Positions 1 through 9,417 are shown, counted from the first letter of the stretch. The stretch is DNA of 32,758 nt from OFTM382 sp964352615 (GCA_964352615.1 CAYGSG010000030.1:1-32758); one strand, 5' to 3'. A program made the numbers and translations. Notes: generated from the letters alone by a model not told the origin.

Positions 1-2
1 GT

Positions 3-1133
3 GGGGGCAACGAGCCCGTGACCGCGCTCATCGGTGTGGGCGGCCGCAACATCAACGACGAACCGCTCGCGTTCGATCTTCGCGGCGAGACCTGGTTTGT
101 CGCCGACCTGATTGCTCTGGCCACCGGCACCAACACCCAGACCGCGCCCACGCTCGACTTCGAGGTCTGGATCGACCCCGTCGATGGCCAGCTCCACGCG
201 GCAACGTCCACCGTCGATGGGCTCTATTCCTACCGGCGCAGCGATGACAAGACATGGCACGTTCGCAACCTCACCGCAGAACTCGCCGGGGCGGAGAACA
301 TCGCGGGCGACCTCACCGTCTTCTTCGAGACGACAGGCGAGGTCTACATCGCCGGCCTCGCCAGCGATGGCGCGATGGTCACCTACACCAACATCCAGGA
401 CCCGCTGCTCAGCGGGCTCGAGCGTTGGGAGTTCGACAACATCGCCGACAGCCAGCTCACGCCCAAGAACGTGGACATGCCCGCCATCGTCTCGCCGCTC
501 ACCAGTTACGTCACCGCATGGAACGGGCTCAACATCATCGGGCTCGATGCTGCGGGCGATATCTGGGCCGTATGGAGCGGCAACGGCGGCAGCATCTGGT
601 GGGCCAACAACCTCAGCGAGATCACCGGTGCGCTGCCCATCAGCGGCGGACTCACCGCGTACCTCACCTCGTGGAACGGGATCAACATCGCGGGCATCGA
701 TGCTGACGGCTCGCTCGTCGTGAGCTGGTGGGTGCCGCAGTTCGGCGCGGACTGGGTGTTCTCTGATCTCTCCGCTATTGCCGATGGCCCCGCGCTCGAT
801 CCATCTTCCATCACCAGTTACGTCGCGCCTTGGGGTGGGCTCAACGTCGCCGGGCTCGATGCCGCGGGCGAGGTGGTTATCTACTGGTGGTCGCCCGCGC
901 GCGAGGCCGAGGGTCTTACATGGACCACCTCCAACCTCACGGAGGCGTTGTCCACCGAGTCGCCGCGCCCCGAGACGAATCTCACCAGCGCTGTCGCCGA
1001 GGGTGGAGCCAACGGCGTTTCGCTCAACGTCTTTGGCGATGCCGCCAACGGCGACGTCATTCGGCTGTTCTTCGAGGTCGATACCGCGGCCTGGTCGCTG
1101 CAAAACGTCACCGCAGACGCACGCGCCGACTGA
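3..1133 (+). CDS. C-terminal part of a large repeat protein, beta-propeller-like (partial)
   Basis: The reading frame is open to the left edge, so the true start lies outside the window; a GTG at 18 is only an internal candidate. About 375 residues are visible. They hold at least three clear copies of a roughly 52-residue unit, beginning near codons 161, 212 and 265 counted from 18. Each has the pattern L/I-T-S/A-Y, W-x-G-L/I-N, G-L/I-D-A-x-G, then a WW or W-rich strand and a closing N/D-L-S/T. Two degenerate copies lie upstream. Short beta-strand units with repeated G-x-D-x-x-G turns suggest a beta-propeller or similar all-beta secreted or surface protein. No catalytic motif or C-terminal anchor is seen. 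The gene is convergent with the response regulator that ends at 1166. Function unknown. Confidence 0.75.
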   Translation, partial: GGNEPVTALIGVGGRNINDEPLAFDLRGETWFVADLIALATGTNTQTAPTLDFEVWIDPVDGQLHAATSTVDGLYSYRRSDDKTWHVRNLTAELAGAENIAGDLTVFFETTGEVYIAGLASDGAMVTYTNIQDPLLSGLERWEFDNIADSQLTPKNVDMPAIVSPLTSYVTAWNGLNIIGLDAAGDIWAVWSGNGGSIWWANNLSEITGALPISGGLTAYLTSWNGINIAGIDADGSLVVSWWVPQFGADWVFSDLSAIADGPALDPSSITSYVAPWGGLNVAGLDAAGEVVIYWWSPAREAEGLTWTTSNLTEALSTESPRPETNLTSAVAEGGANGVSLNVFGDAANGDVIRLFFEVDTAAWSLQNVTADARAD

Positions 1134-1165
1134 TCTCTCAACGCATCCCTGCATAGTGGAAGGCG

Positions 1166-2611
1166 TCAGCCCGCAAGCCGCTCAGCATCGATGCCCAGCT
1201 GACGCATCTTCTTGTACAGCGTTGTCCGGTTGATCGCCAGGTCGTCGGCGGTCTGCTGGCGGTTCCAGTCGTTGGCCTCGAGCGCGCGCAAAATGATCGC
1301 CCGCTCGGGCTCGCGTAGCAATTCGCTCAGCGGCGCGGGCGACCATGGGCCGCTCGCGCTTGTTGCGGGCGCAGGAGCGGTGGTACTCGCTCCGCCCGCG
1401 ACCGCAGTTGGCAGGTCCGCAGTTGTCAGCGTCTGGTTTTGCGTGAGCACCACCGCCCGTTCGATGATGTTCTCAAGCTCGCGCACGTTGCCCGGGAAGC
1501 GGTATCCACCCAATGCCCTCAGGCATTCGCTATCGAAGCCGGCGATCAACTTGCCCGCCTCGGCGCACGAGTGTGCCAGGAACTTCTTGGCCAGCAGCGG
1601 GATATCCCCGGGCCGCTCGCGAAGCGAGGGCAGCTCGATTTTGACCACGTTGATCCGGTAGTACAGATCCTCGCGAAACAGCCCCTCGGCGATCAGCTTC
1701 TCCAGCGACTGGTTCGTCGCCAGCACCACCCTCGCGTCCGCTTCGATCGTTTCCGTCGAGCCGACCGCCTCGAACCGCTTCTCTTGCAGCACCCGCAGCA
1801 GCTTGAGCTGCATCCCCGGGCTCGCGCTGTTGATCTCATCCAAGAACAGCGTTCCACCTTTAGCTGCTTGGAACCGGCCGATCTTGTCCGTGTGCGCGCC
1901 GGTGAACGCGCCCTTGACATGCCCGAACAGCTCGCTTTCGAGCAGCGTCTCTGGGATCGACCCGCACGACAGCTCTACAAACGGCCCGCCGCTGCGCGGG
2001 CTCAGCCGATGGATCGCGCGCGCCACCAGGCTTTTGCCCGTGCCGCTCTCGCCGCTCATCAGCACCGTGGTCTTGGCTGGCGCCACCGCTCGCACCAACT
2101 CGTGCACGCGCAGCATCGCGGGGTCTTGACCGATCAGCCCGTCCAGCCCGTCACGCGACTCGAGCTGGCGGTGCAGCTGCTGGTTCTCGGCCAGCAGCAT
2201 CCGGTGGCGAAGCCCACGCTCGACCGCGAGCCGAAGCTCGTCATCCAGCACGGGTTTGGTCAGAAAGTCCACCGCCCCAAGCCGAAGCGCATCGACCGCT
2301 GCCTCGATCGTCCCGTACGCCGTCAGCATCACGACCGCTGTCGCCGGGTGCCTTCGCGAGACTTCCCGCAGCAGTTCCCGGCCGTCGCGCCCGGGCATCG
2401 CTACATCCGTAAGCACAAGGTCAACAGCGCGCCCCGAAGCTGCGGCCGCATCAAGCGCTTCCAATGCCTCAGCCGCACCGTTCGCGCCTGTTGCCGTCAG
2501 CCCCTCATGGCGAAGAAAGTCCATCAGCGATCGACGCACGATCGGATCGTCGTCCACCACCAGCACCCGCCCGTCGGGGGTGCGCTCATCGGTTGCGCCA
2601 GCAATCTTCAC
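1166..2611 (-). CDS. NtrC-family sigma-54-dependent response regulator
   Basis: This 481-residue activator has a receiver domain (acidic residues D20-D22, phosphoacceptor D69, conserved K119), an AAA+ sigma-54 interaction domain (Walker A GESGTGKS 187-194, GAFTGA loop 234-239, Walker B GTLFLDEI 253-260, RFPGNVREL near 371) and a Fis-type helix-turn-helix at about 447-475. An Ala/Pro/Ser-rich linker joins the last two. The GTG start at 2611 was chosen because it overlaps the kinase stop (GTGA), giving translational coupling; a longer frame runs upstream but would lie inside the kinase gene and has no domain. The GAFTGA motif indicates it activates RNA polymerase carrying sigma-54. Its partner is surely the adjacent kinase. 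Target genes cannot be told from the sequence. Confidence 0.93.
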   Translation of the reverse strand: MKIAGATDERTPDGRVLVVDDDPIVRRSLMDFLRHEGLTATGANGAAEALEALDAAAASGRAVDLVLTDVAMPGRDGRELLREVSRRHPATAVVMLTAYGTIEAAVDALRLGAVDFLTKPVLDDELRLAVERGLRHRMLLAENQQLHRQLESRDGLDGLIGQDPAMLRVHELVRAVAPAKTTVLMSGESGTGKSLVARAIHRLSPRSGGPFVELSCGSIPETLLESELFGHVKGAFTGAHTDKIGRFQAAKGGTLFLDEINSASPGMQLKLLRVLQEKRFEAVGSTETIEADARVVLATNQSLEKLIAEGLFREDLYYRINVVKIELPSLRERPGDIPLLAKKFLAHSCAEAGKLIAGFDSECLRALGGYRFPGNVRELENIIERAVVLTQNQTLTTADLPTAVAGGASTTAPAPATSASGPWSPAPLSELLREPERAIILRALEANDWNRQQTADDLAINRTTLYKKMRQLGIDAERLAG

Positions 2612-3453
2612 GACGCCTCCGGGCCCGTTCGCACTTCGAGCACCGCGCCCGGCCGCGCTTCGCCGCGCCGCTCGGGCCTCGGGTGCAGCGTGATCGTCCC
2701 ACCGGGCAGGTCGCTGACGATGGTTCGGCACACGGCAAGCCCGATGCCCTGGCCTTGCGGCTTGCTCGTCACGCCGTGCTCGAAAAGCCGTTGCTCATCG
2801 ATCGCTGGCGGGCCGACGCCATCGTCCAGCACGCGCAGCACAAGCCCGCCGTCTTCGCTTTCGGTCAGCACCACCGCGACCAATCCCGAGATCGGTTCCG
2901 GGCTGCGAACAGAAGCGATCGACTCGACCGCGTTGCGAATCGCGTTCAAGACCAGCGGGTACAGCGTGCCGCAGGGCCTCGCCGCGACCCGTGGGTCGAG
3001 CGTCGTGATGATCTCTACTCTCGAAGCGCTCGCCAGCGGCCGCATGACTTCCGCCGCGTGCTCGATCGCTTCACCCAGCGCAATCGCCCGGCCTGCGTTC
3101 ATCTCGGGCGAACCGATCGCGCCCGGTGTCTGGAACATCGCGCTGCCCAAGAGCCCGCTCATGCGTTCCAGCGCCCCGCGAGCCGTCGCGACCTGATCGC
3201 GGGCAGCACCATCGGTTGCATCGGTATCGAGCATCCGCTCCGCGTTGCCCAGGCAGCGCAGCGAGCCATCAAGCAGGTTGCGCAATTCATGAGCCAAGGT
3301 CGTAAGAAGCTCGGCAGCGGGAACCGTTTGTGAACCGGTCACCGCGGGCGGGCTTGCGTGTTGACGGTCGCGTGGGTGTCGCATCACACCCGCTATCGGC
3401 CGGTTCACACCGCCAATAGACCCCGCGTGTTGCATTTGTGCATCATCGCGCAT
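2608..3453 (-). CDS. Soluble sensor histidine kinase, NtrB-like, partner of the downstream regulator
   Basis: A protein of about 281 residues with HisKA and HATPase_c domains. The H-box reads LAHELRNLLDGS with the phosphorylated histidine near residue 55. The ATP-binding part has an N-box (NAIRNAVESI), a G1 box (DDGVGPP) and a G2 box (GQGIGLAV). The roughly 50 residues before the H-box hold no transmembrane segment, PAS or GAF domain, so the signal is probably cytoplasmic or passed by another protein. The start is ambiguous: GTG at 3456, ATG at 3453 (used here) and later ATGs all lie before the first domain. It overlaps the regulator by 4 bp and starts about 60 nt after the ileS stop, so it may be co-transcribed with ileS. 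Confidence 0.88.
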   Translation of the reverse strand: MRDDAQMQHAGSIGGVNRPIAGVMRHPRDRQHASPPAVTGSQTVPAAELLTTLAHELRNLLDGSLRCLGNAERMLDTDATDGAARDQVATARGALERMSGLLGSAMFQTPGAIGSPEMNAGRAIALGEAIEHAAEVMRPLASASRVEIITTLDPRVAARPCGTLYPLVLNAIRNAVESIASVRSPEPISGLVAVVLTESEDGGLVLRVLDDGVGPPAIDEQRLFEHGVTSKPQGQGIGLAVCRTIVSDLPGGTITLHPRPERRGEARPGAVLEVRTGPEAS

Positions 3454-3517
3454 CACGCGTCCGAGAACACAGCGGGCGGGAGCCTACTGGTTGGATTCGG
3501 CTGATTGAGAGCAGCCG

Positions 3518-6427
3518 CTACGCAAGCCCCAGCGCCGCCGCGTCGCGGTCGCTCAGCAGCCCGCCGTCGCTCCGCTCTCGTACCGTGCCGTCGCGCTTCC
3601 ACGATCGCTCGCATCGAGGCTCATTGCGAAGGTCTTGCACGCTGACCGCGGGTCCAAAGCTCACCCGGCTCACGCCCAGCAGGTCCGCGAGGTCGGCCAA
3701 GTCGAACGCCGCCAAGGCGCCATCCCTATCCACGAGCGTGACACCTGTATCGAGTGGGTTGTCGAGGTCGCTCTCCGACCGTGCCAGTTCCATCGCGGCA
3801 AGCCCCGCGTCCCGCGCCTTGAGCACTGCGTCCCAGCGTGCATCCATCGGCGCACCAAAGCCAGCATTAAATGAAGCCAAGTGCACGCTTGTCTCGGCAT
3901 CCTGCTCCGCGCCCACGAGCGATCGATACGCCTCGTCCGCCGTGTGCGGCAGCAGCGGGGCGAGCAGCGTGCACAGCCCCTGCGTGAGCAGGTGCATGGC
4001 GCACTGCGTCTGCCGGCGACGCTCCGAATCCAACCTGTCGCAGTACAGCCGGTCCTTCACCGCCGCCAGATACACGCTGCTGAGCGTCTCGTTGCAGAAG
4101 TCGTAGATCGCCTGGTGCGCTTCACGGAACGCGTACCGCTCGTACGCCCCGATCACCTTCGCCGCCAGCTTCTCGTACCGCGCAAGCACCCATGCATCAA
4201 TGCTGGTCGCTGGCCATGCCGATGGCGCGCTGGCGTGCGCACCGTGGTTGTAGTCATCAAGATTGCTCAGCAGGAAGCGAACCGTGTTGCGCACCTTGCG
4301 GTAGCTCTCGCCCGCGACCTTGAAGAACGCCTCGTCCACTTTCATGTCGCCGTCGTACGCGAGTGAGCTGACCCACCATCTGACCACGTCGGCGCCGTAG
4401 TTGCTGAAGAGGTCGTCAACCGTGTCGCCCTTGCTTTTGGACAGCTTCTTGCCGTCCTTGTCCACCATGAACCCGTGCGTCACGATGCCCTTGTACGCGG
4501 GCGTTCCCATCATCCCAAGCGAGCACAGCAGCGACGACTGGAACCAACCCCGGTGCTGATCCGAGCCTTCCAGGTACACCTCCATCGGGAAGTCGCCCGT
4601 GCGCGCACGCATGCATCCGTTCCATGAGGCCCCGCTCTCGAACCATACATCGAGGATGTCCCAGCCCTTGCTGAGCGCCCTGGGTTCGGGCATCGGCCCA
4701 TCAAGTTGAGGGTCGGTGCCTGCGTCGTACCCGCTGAGCAGGTCGGCGGCGCTCATCGTGTACCACGCGTCGGTGCCCTTGTCGGCGATGATGGCCGACA
4801 CCGCGCGCACCACCGCAGCGGTGGTGAATACGCTCCCGTCCTCGCGATAAAACGCTGGCACCGGCACGCCCCAACTCCGCTGGCGGCTGATGCACCAATC
4901 GGGGCGCGATTCAAGCATCCCAACAAGACGGCTCTTGCCCCATGCAGGAACGAACGCCAGGTTCTCGTTCGCTTCTGCGAGCGCCATCTCGCGCAGGCCC
5001 TTGCCGCCGTGCTTGGTTGGTGCGTTGACCGCCACGAACCACTGCTCGGTGCACCGGAAGATCACCGGCGTCTTGCTCCGCCAGTCGTGCGGGTAGCTGT
5101 GCATGAACCGCTCGCTCGAGAACAGATGCCCGCTTCGAGCAAGCCACTGCTCGATCTCGCTGTTTGCGTCCCAGATGCTCTTGCCGCGAAGCCACGCCGG
5201 TGTGGACTCGTCGTACGTGCCGTCGCCGCGCACCGGGCAATACACCGGCAGCTTCTCGCGCACGCCCGTCTGGAAGTCGTCTTGCCCATGGCCGGGTGCC
5301 GTGTGCACCAGCCCCGTGCCGTCTTCCATGGTCACGTAGTCCGCCGCCACCAGAGACCACACCTTGGCCTCATCAACCGCTTGTCCCAGCCCGCACGGTG
5401 GAACTTCGCTCACAAATGGGTGCTTGTAGCGGAGTCCAACCAGCGAACCGCCCTTGGCCGTCGCGAGCACCTCGATATCCTCGGCCTTGCCCTTGGCGGC
5501 GACCTGTTTGACGAGGTCCTCCGCCAGCACGACCACGCTGCCATCGACCCGCACCAACGCGTACGACGACTCCGCATGCACCGCGACCGCGATGTTCGCA
5601 GGAAGCGTCCAAGGCGTCGTCGTCCAGATCATGAAGCTCGGCGTAGCGCCAAGCTCCCGCTCATCGCGAGCTGTTTCATTGATCCCAAACGCCGCGTACA
5701 CCGCGCTCGCGTCCAGCGCCTCGAACTCTACATACACCGACAGGTCTTCACGGTCCATGTACTCAAGCTCGGCGTCCGCAAGCGCCGTCTGGTTGGCCAC
5801 CGACCAGTGCACCGGCTTGAGCGCGCGGTACACCAGGTCCTGCTCGAACAGCGACGCCAGCACCTCCAGCACCGCGCCCTCGTACGAAGGGTGCAGCGTC
5901 AGGTACGGGTGCTCGTAGTCGGCCATCGTCAGCAGCCGCTGCATCTGCCCTGCCTGAAGCTTGACCTGCTTGAGCGCGTACTCCGCGCACGCTTTGCGGA
6001 TCGCCGAGTGCTGCGCTTCCACCGGCAGCTCCGCCAGCTTCTCCGCCTTGCCCTTGGCCACCAGATCGCCCACCACACGGTGCTCGATCGGCAGACCGTG
6101 GCAGTCCCAGCCCGGGACGAACGGCACGTCCATGCCCATCATCGACCGGCTGCGCACCACAAAGTCCTTGAGCGATTTGTTCAGCACATGGCCAAGGTGG
6201 ATCGAGCCGTTCGCGTAAGGAGGCCCGTCGTGAAACACAAACTTCGGCGAGCCCTGCCGAGCCTTTCGAAGCTTCTCGTACAGCCCGGCCTTGGCCCACC
6301 GCTTCTGGCTCGCTGGCTCGTTCTGCACAAGATTCGCCTTCATGGGAAAGCTCGTCTTGGGCAGGTTCACCGTCTTGCGGTAGTTGGGCTTCTCGCCCGC
6401 GCTGGCAGCATCGCTCGTCTGGCTCAT
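3518..6427 (-). CDS. ileS: Isoleucyl-tRNA synthetase with degenerate C-terminal zinc site
   Basis: Class I synthetase of 969 residues that charges tRNA-Ile with isoleucine in the cytoplasm. Seen: the HIGH signature as HLGH at 77-80, preceded by HDGPPYANG; the CP1 editing domain with TTTPWTLPAN and HTAPGHGQDDF; and the KMSKS loop as KLSKS near residue 660. Length fits bacterial IleRS (about 930-960). The C-terminal zinc finger is degenerate. Where E. coli has CPRC and ICGRC, this protein has CERS (C939, S942) and LLSDRD (S959, D962), so three of four zinc ligands are gone although the flanking W and R are kept. The ATG at 6427 is followed directly by a normal N-terminal region. A kinase/regulator pair follows on the same strand. 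Confidence 0.97.
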   Translation of the reverse strand: MSQTSDAASAGEKPNYRKTVNLPKTSFPMKANLVQNEPASQKRWAKAGLYEKLRKARQGSPKFVFHDGPPYANGSIHLGHVLNKSLKDFVVRSRSMMGMDVPFVPGWDCHGLPIEHRVVGDLVAKGKAEKLAELPVEAQHSAIRKACAEYALKQVKLQAGQMQRLLTMADYEHPYLTLHPSYEGAVLEVLASLFEQDLVYRALKPVHWSVANQTALADAELEYMDREDLSVYVEFEALDASAVYAAFGINETARDERELGATPSFMIWTTTPWTLPANIAVAVHAESSYALVRVDGSVVVLAEDLVKQVAAKGKAEDIEVLATAKGGSLVGLRYKHPFVSEVPPCGLGQAVDEAKVWSLVAADYVTMEDGTGLVHTAPGHGQDDFQTGVREKLPVYCPVRGDGTYDESTPAWLRGKSIWDANSEIEQWLARSGHLFSSERFMHSYPHDWRSKTPVIFRCTEQWFVAVNAPTKHGGKGLREMALAEANENLAFVPAWGKSRLVGMLESRPDWCISRQRSWGVPVPAFYREDGSVFTTAAVVRAVSAIIADKGTDAWYTMSAADLLSGYDAGTDPQLDGPMPEPRALSKGWDILDVWFESGASWNGCMRARTGDFPMEVYLEGSDQHRGWFQSSLLCSLGMMGTPAYKGIVTHGFMVDKDGKKLSKSKGDTVDDLFSNYGADVVRWWVSSLAYDGDMKVDEAFFKVAGESYRKVRNTVRFLLSNLDDYNHGAHASAPSAWPATSIDAWVLARYEKLAAKVIGAYERYAFREAHQAIYDFCNETLSSVYLAAVKDRLYCDRLDSERRRQTQCAMHLLTQGLCTLLAPLLPHTADEAYRSLVGAEQDAETSVHLASFNAGFGAPMDARWDAVLKARDAGLAAMELARSESDLDNPLDTGVTLVDRDGALAAFDLADLADLLGVSRVSFGPAVSVQDLRNEPRCERSWKRDGTVRERSDGGLLSDRDAAALGLA

Positions 6428-6567
6428 GGCGTCGTCCGTTCGGTCAAAAACCCTGCTCGGGCGTGGTCTTACAGAGGCACAACGATAGACCGCCCAGCCA
6501 TCTAAGCTGCACGGTTCGCCCGTTGCGTACCCCTCAGTTCAGCCCCGCAGACGAGCCGCTCGGCTCC

Positions 6568-7113
6568 TCAAGGCTTGTGCTCGAAGATCGCCTGCGTCCG
6601 CAGCACCATCCCAGGCAGCGCCCGCAGGTGGTAGCACTGCGCGTGCACCTCGGTCGCGTACCGCTGGATGTCCACCATCGAAAAACAAGGCCCGGCTTCG
6701 TCCTCGTAGCTGTGCATCAGCGCCGAGTTCTCAACTCCGAAGGCCTTCAGTTCATCGAGCGTGTTCAGATAGAGGTTCTCAGTCAGCGATTCAGTCTGCA
6801 CCGACGCTAGGTAGTTCACCGCGTGTGGCTTGAACGCGTGCTCGTGCTCGCGCTCGCCCGCGCACAGGTGCCCCTCGACGAGGCCCTGCTGAGGCACGCC
6901 GTCTTCGAGGTCGGTCACCAGCTCGCACGCGCACAGGGCACCTCGCTCAAAGCGAAGAAGATGCCCGCCGGCCATGATCCACGCCTCAAACTCGTACTCG
7001 CCCGAGTTCACCACCCGGCGTTCGCAAAGCTGGAACAGTTCTGGGTGCAGCGCCCGTTCGTACAAATACGTCTGGTATGACTGCACCGCGTTGGGTTTGG
7101 CTGAGATATCCAT
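6568..7113 (-). CDS. DUF2617-like conserved hypothetical protein
   Basis: A 181-residue soluble protein without signal peptide or membrane segment. The N-terminal part (YQTYLYERALHPELF) and the C-terminal part (VQTESLTENLYL, ALPGMVLRTQAIFE) recall the planctomycete DUF2617 family as I remember it, in which YxRxLHPELF and a late QS/QA-hydrophobic motif are conserved. It has several cysteines and histidines (GHLCAGEREHEHAF) but no recognisable metal-site spacing. The ATG at 7113 has a GGGAG Shine-Dalgarno-like sequence about 7 nt upstream. It lies upstream of ileS on the same strand with a 140-nt gap, so it may or may not share its transcript. The family has no known function. Confidence 0.6.
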   Translation of the reverse strand: MDISAKPNAVQSYQTYLYERALHPELFQLCERRVVNSGEYEFEAWIMAGGHLLRFERGALCACELVTDLEDGVPQQGLVEGHLCAGEREHEHAFKPHAVNYLASVQTESLTENLYLNTLDELKAFGVENSALMHSYEDEAGPCFSMVDIQRYATEVHAQCYHLRALPGMVLRTQAIFEHKP

Positions 7114-7458
7114 TTACGTGCTCCCGCGCCAGCAGGGTGTTCGCAAAGACCTTCGATTCCAGTGCCCATTCGAGCGGCTGGGTCGCGGTCTCGCGAACGC
7201 CGTGCCGGGATTAACGCCATCCATGGCTGATTGGTGCCGACTATAGACGAGGCCGATGCAAACACCCACATCCAAATCTCTGCCAGGTCTCTCCATAGAC
7301 CGGACGAAGACCGATGCCTTCGGCCGCAAACCCACTAGATGTATGGGCCGCGTCGTTTTGATCCACTACTATCAGCGTATCGCGATCGGCAATCAAGTCC
7401 CCGTTCCACTATGCTGGCTGCCACCAGACCCCAAACCTGTTCGCGCCCATGCAAGGCC
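7114..7458. other. Intergenic region between divergent genes, 345 nt
   Basis: This stretch separates the DUF2617-like gene (minus) from the HEAT-like gene (plus) and should hold both promoters. I see no convincing -35/-10 pair, RNA gene or strong hairpin. A reading frame in phase with the HEAT-like gene continues upstream to 7339, but residues before 7459 have no repeat character and an unusual composition, so I treat it as non-coding. Confidence 0.4.
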
Positions 7459-9417
7459 ATGCAAAGCCATCTCAGTCCCATCTCGCTGCTTCAAAAAATC
7501 CCCGCTGCTTCCAGGCCGCGGACGCTCGCTGCGCTTATCGAGCACGGGTCTGCGGACGATCGGTCTTTGTTCGCTCCGGCGCTCGCTGAACTCGCCCTGC
7601 TCTCCCCCATCAGCGCCCGTCCCGATGCTCCGCCTCCAGAAGCGATCCGCGCGTGCCTTGTCGCTTGGCCTTGGATGCCCGTCGATGTGAGAAGGCTGCT
7701 CGCCGCGTCCGAAACCGACTGGCACGCGGCCGCAACGGCACTGCTCGAAACAGCGGAGCCCGAGCACCGCGCCAGGCTCGCATCCGCCGCCCATGACCTG
7801 CCCGCAGTGTTGGCGCTCCAGCCGCGGCTGCTTACCGACCCCGACGCCAGCGTTGTACAGACCGCAGCCCGGTGCTTGCTCCAAGGCGCCACCGAAGCCA
7901 ACCAATCGCGCGACCACGCGCGGGCCGCCGCGCTGGCCCGTGTGCTGTCCCAAGCTCTCGACACGTTCGACGCCCACCGCCAGCGCCCGGTCATCGAGGC
8001 GGTCTGGATGCTCCTGGAATCGCCCGCGTTCACCCTTTCGCTCGGGGAGCCCGGCCAGGCGCTGCTCGATTGGCTGCGCACCAGCCGTGACGCATCGCGC
8101 TCTGCCGCCCGCACCGTCCTCCGCACCGGCGAGCACCGCTGGTTGCGAGCACGCGCCATCGCCTGGCTCGCCGAGCCCGCGACGCAGACCGCCGCCATCG
8201 ATCGCCTCTCGCGTGCGACCGATCAGACGGACCACGAGACCACCCTGGCGCGCACGCATCTGCTCGCAAGACCGGCCCGCGCCCGTGTGCTTGGGCTGCT
8301 CTCGCCGGTCATCAAGCCCGTCAACATCGAGGGCAAAGCGGTGCGCCGACCGATCGAAGGCGGCCCGGTGCCGAACCGCGCGCACGTGCAGGACCTCTCG
8401 CCGCGTGCAGCCCGCGCCCTGCCCGGTTATCTCGGCCTGCTCGGCATCACCAGTAGTGACCGCGCCCTGGCCGCCGAGCCGCTGCTCGTTTCTGCCGATC
8501 CCAGAGGTCGCCACGCGCTCGCCCGCACGCTCGACGATGCGGCCTCTCGCGATCTGCTGTTCGATTCCGAGCCACTTGTCGCGCGTCACGCCGCGTACCG
8601 CTGGTCCCTCGCGGGCGTCGCATCCCAAGGCGATGCCAAGACCGATGCCGACCGCGCACGCCTTCGCCACGCCAACCGCCTTGAACGTGCGCCCTCGCCC
8701 GTCGTCCGCTGCGTGGCCTCTGACCAGACCGACCGGCTCGATCCGCTCCGCTGGCCAAGCCCGATGGCCCGCGTGCAGGCTCGGCGTCTGCTCCTCAAAG
8801 ATCGCTCCTCGCTCCTCGCTCAACTCCGTGAAGCACTGACGACTACTGATGATGACAAACGCCTGCGCGCCGCGATGGTCGCTGCGTCGCTCGGCCTCGG
8901 CAGCGAGCTCCGCGAACCGCTCGCCGCGATCCTGCTCGAACGCAAAGCCAGCGATCCCGTGGCATCCACCGCCGTGCGTGCACTGCTGCGTTCGCAGGAT
9001 GCGGGCGACGATCTCGCCTCCGCCGCACTCGCCCACCCCGACCCGCGAGTCCGTGCCAACGCCATGGAGGAACTCACCCGATCCAAAGCGACTCCCAAGG
9101 CTCAGCTCGCCCGAAGCGATCAAGTTGAGGCCTGGCTCAGCGACCGCGCGCACCGGCTCCGCGCCGCGGCCGTGCGTGCAGCCCTCGCCGAGCCCAAACT
9201 CGCACCCGTGGGCAAGTCCGCCCTGCTCGACATGCTCAGCGACGATCGCGCGATGCACCGCGTCTCGGGCGCTTGGCTCGCGTGCCGGGCTCGCGTGGTG
9301 GATGCCGCCGCCGCACTACGAGACCTCGCCCTGCGCGACCAAGACAGCGCCGTGCGCGCACGAGCCGACTGGGCCCTCCGCAGGCTCGCCGCGCCCGCCA
9401 TGAGGTCGTCGGCATGA
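7459..9417 (+). CDS. HEAT-like alpha-helical repeat protein
   Basis: About 652 residues made almost entirely of Ala/Leu/Arg-rich helical pairs. Recurrent patterns such as DPxxxVRxxAxxAL (SDPVASTAVRALL, HPDPRVRANAMEEL, DSAVRARADWALRRL) are typical of HEAT or PBS-lyase-type repeats. They are clearest after residue 480 and also present near the N-terminus. A loop around codons 295-325 containing KPVNIEGKAVRRP interrupts the repeats and could be a binding segment. There is no signal peptide or enzyme motif. Start choice is uncertain: ATG at 7339, 7411 or 7459 are in frame and none has a good ribosome site; 7459 is used because helical repeats begin just after it. Its stop overlaps the next start (ATGA). 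Such proteins usually act as scaffolds; the partner is unknown. Confidence 0.72.
   Translation: MQSHLSPISLLQKIPAASRPRTLAALIEHGSADDRSLFAPALAELALLSPISARPDAPPPEAIRACLVAWPWMPVDVRRLLAASETDWHAAATALLETAEPEHRARLASAAHDLPAVLALQPRLLTDPDASVVQTAARCLLQGATEANQSRDHARAAALARVLSQALDTFDAHRQRPVIEAVWMLLESPAFTLSLGEPGQALLDWLRTSRDASRSAARTVLRTGEHRWLRARAIAWLAEPATQTAAIDRLSRATDQTDHETTLARTHLLARPARARVLGLLSPVIKPVNIEGKAVRRPIEGGPVPNRAHVQDLSPRAARALPGYLGLLGITSSDRALAAEPLLVSADPRGRHALARTLDDAASRDLLFDSEPLVARHAAYRWSLAGVASQGDAKTDADRARLRHANRLERAPSPVVRCVASDQTDRLDPLRWPSPMARVQARRLLLKDRSSLLAQLREALTTTDDDKRLRAAMVAASLGLGSELREPLAAILLERKASDPVASTAVRALLRSQDAGDDLASAALAHPDPRVRANAMEELTRSKATPKAQLARSDQVEAWLSDRAHRLRAAAVRAALAEPKLAPVGKSALLDMLSDDRAMHRVSGAWLACRARVVDAAAALRDLALRDQDSAVRARADWALRRLAAPAMRSSA

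Noticed and set aside
1439..3196. 585-codon plus-strand open frame opposite the kinase/regulator genes
   Set aside because: Antisense shadow of two clear genes in GC-rich codon use; its sequence has no domain and is rich in Arg, His, Gln and Pro.
4706..6505. 599-codon plus-strand open frame opposite ileS
   Set aside because: Shadow of ileS; composition is Arg/His/Val-rich and it shows no motif.
7393..9258. 621-codon minus-strand open frame opposite the HEAT-like gene
   Set aside because: Considered because it is long, but the plus-strand product shows repeated helical HEAT patterns and coupling to the next gene, while this one is Gly/Arg-rich without structure.
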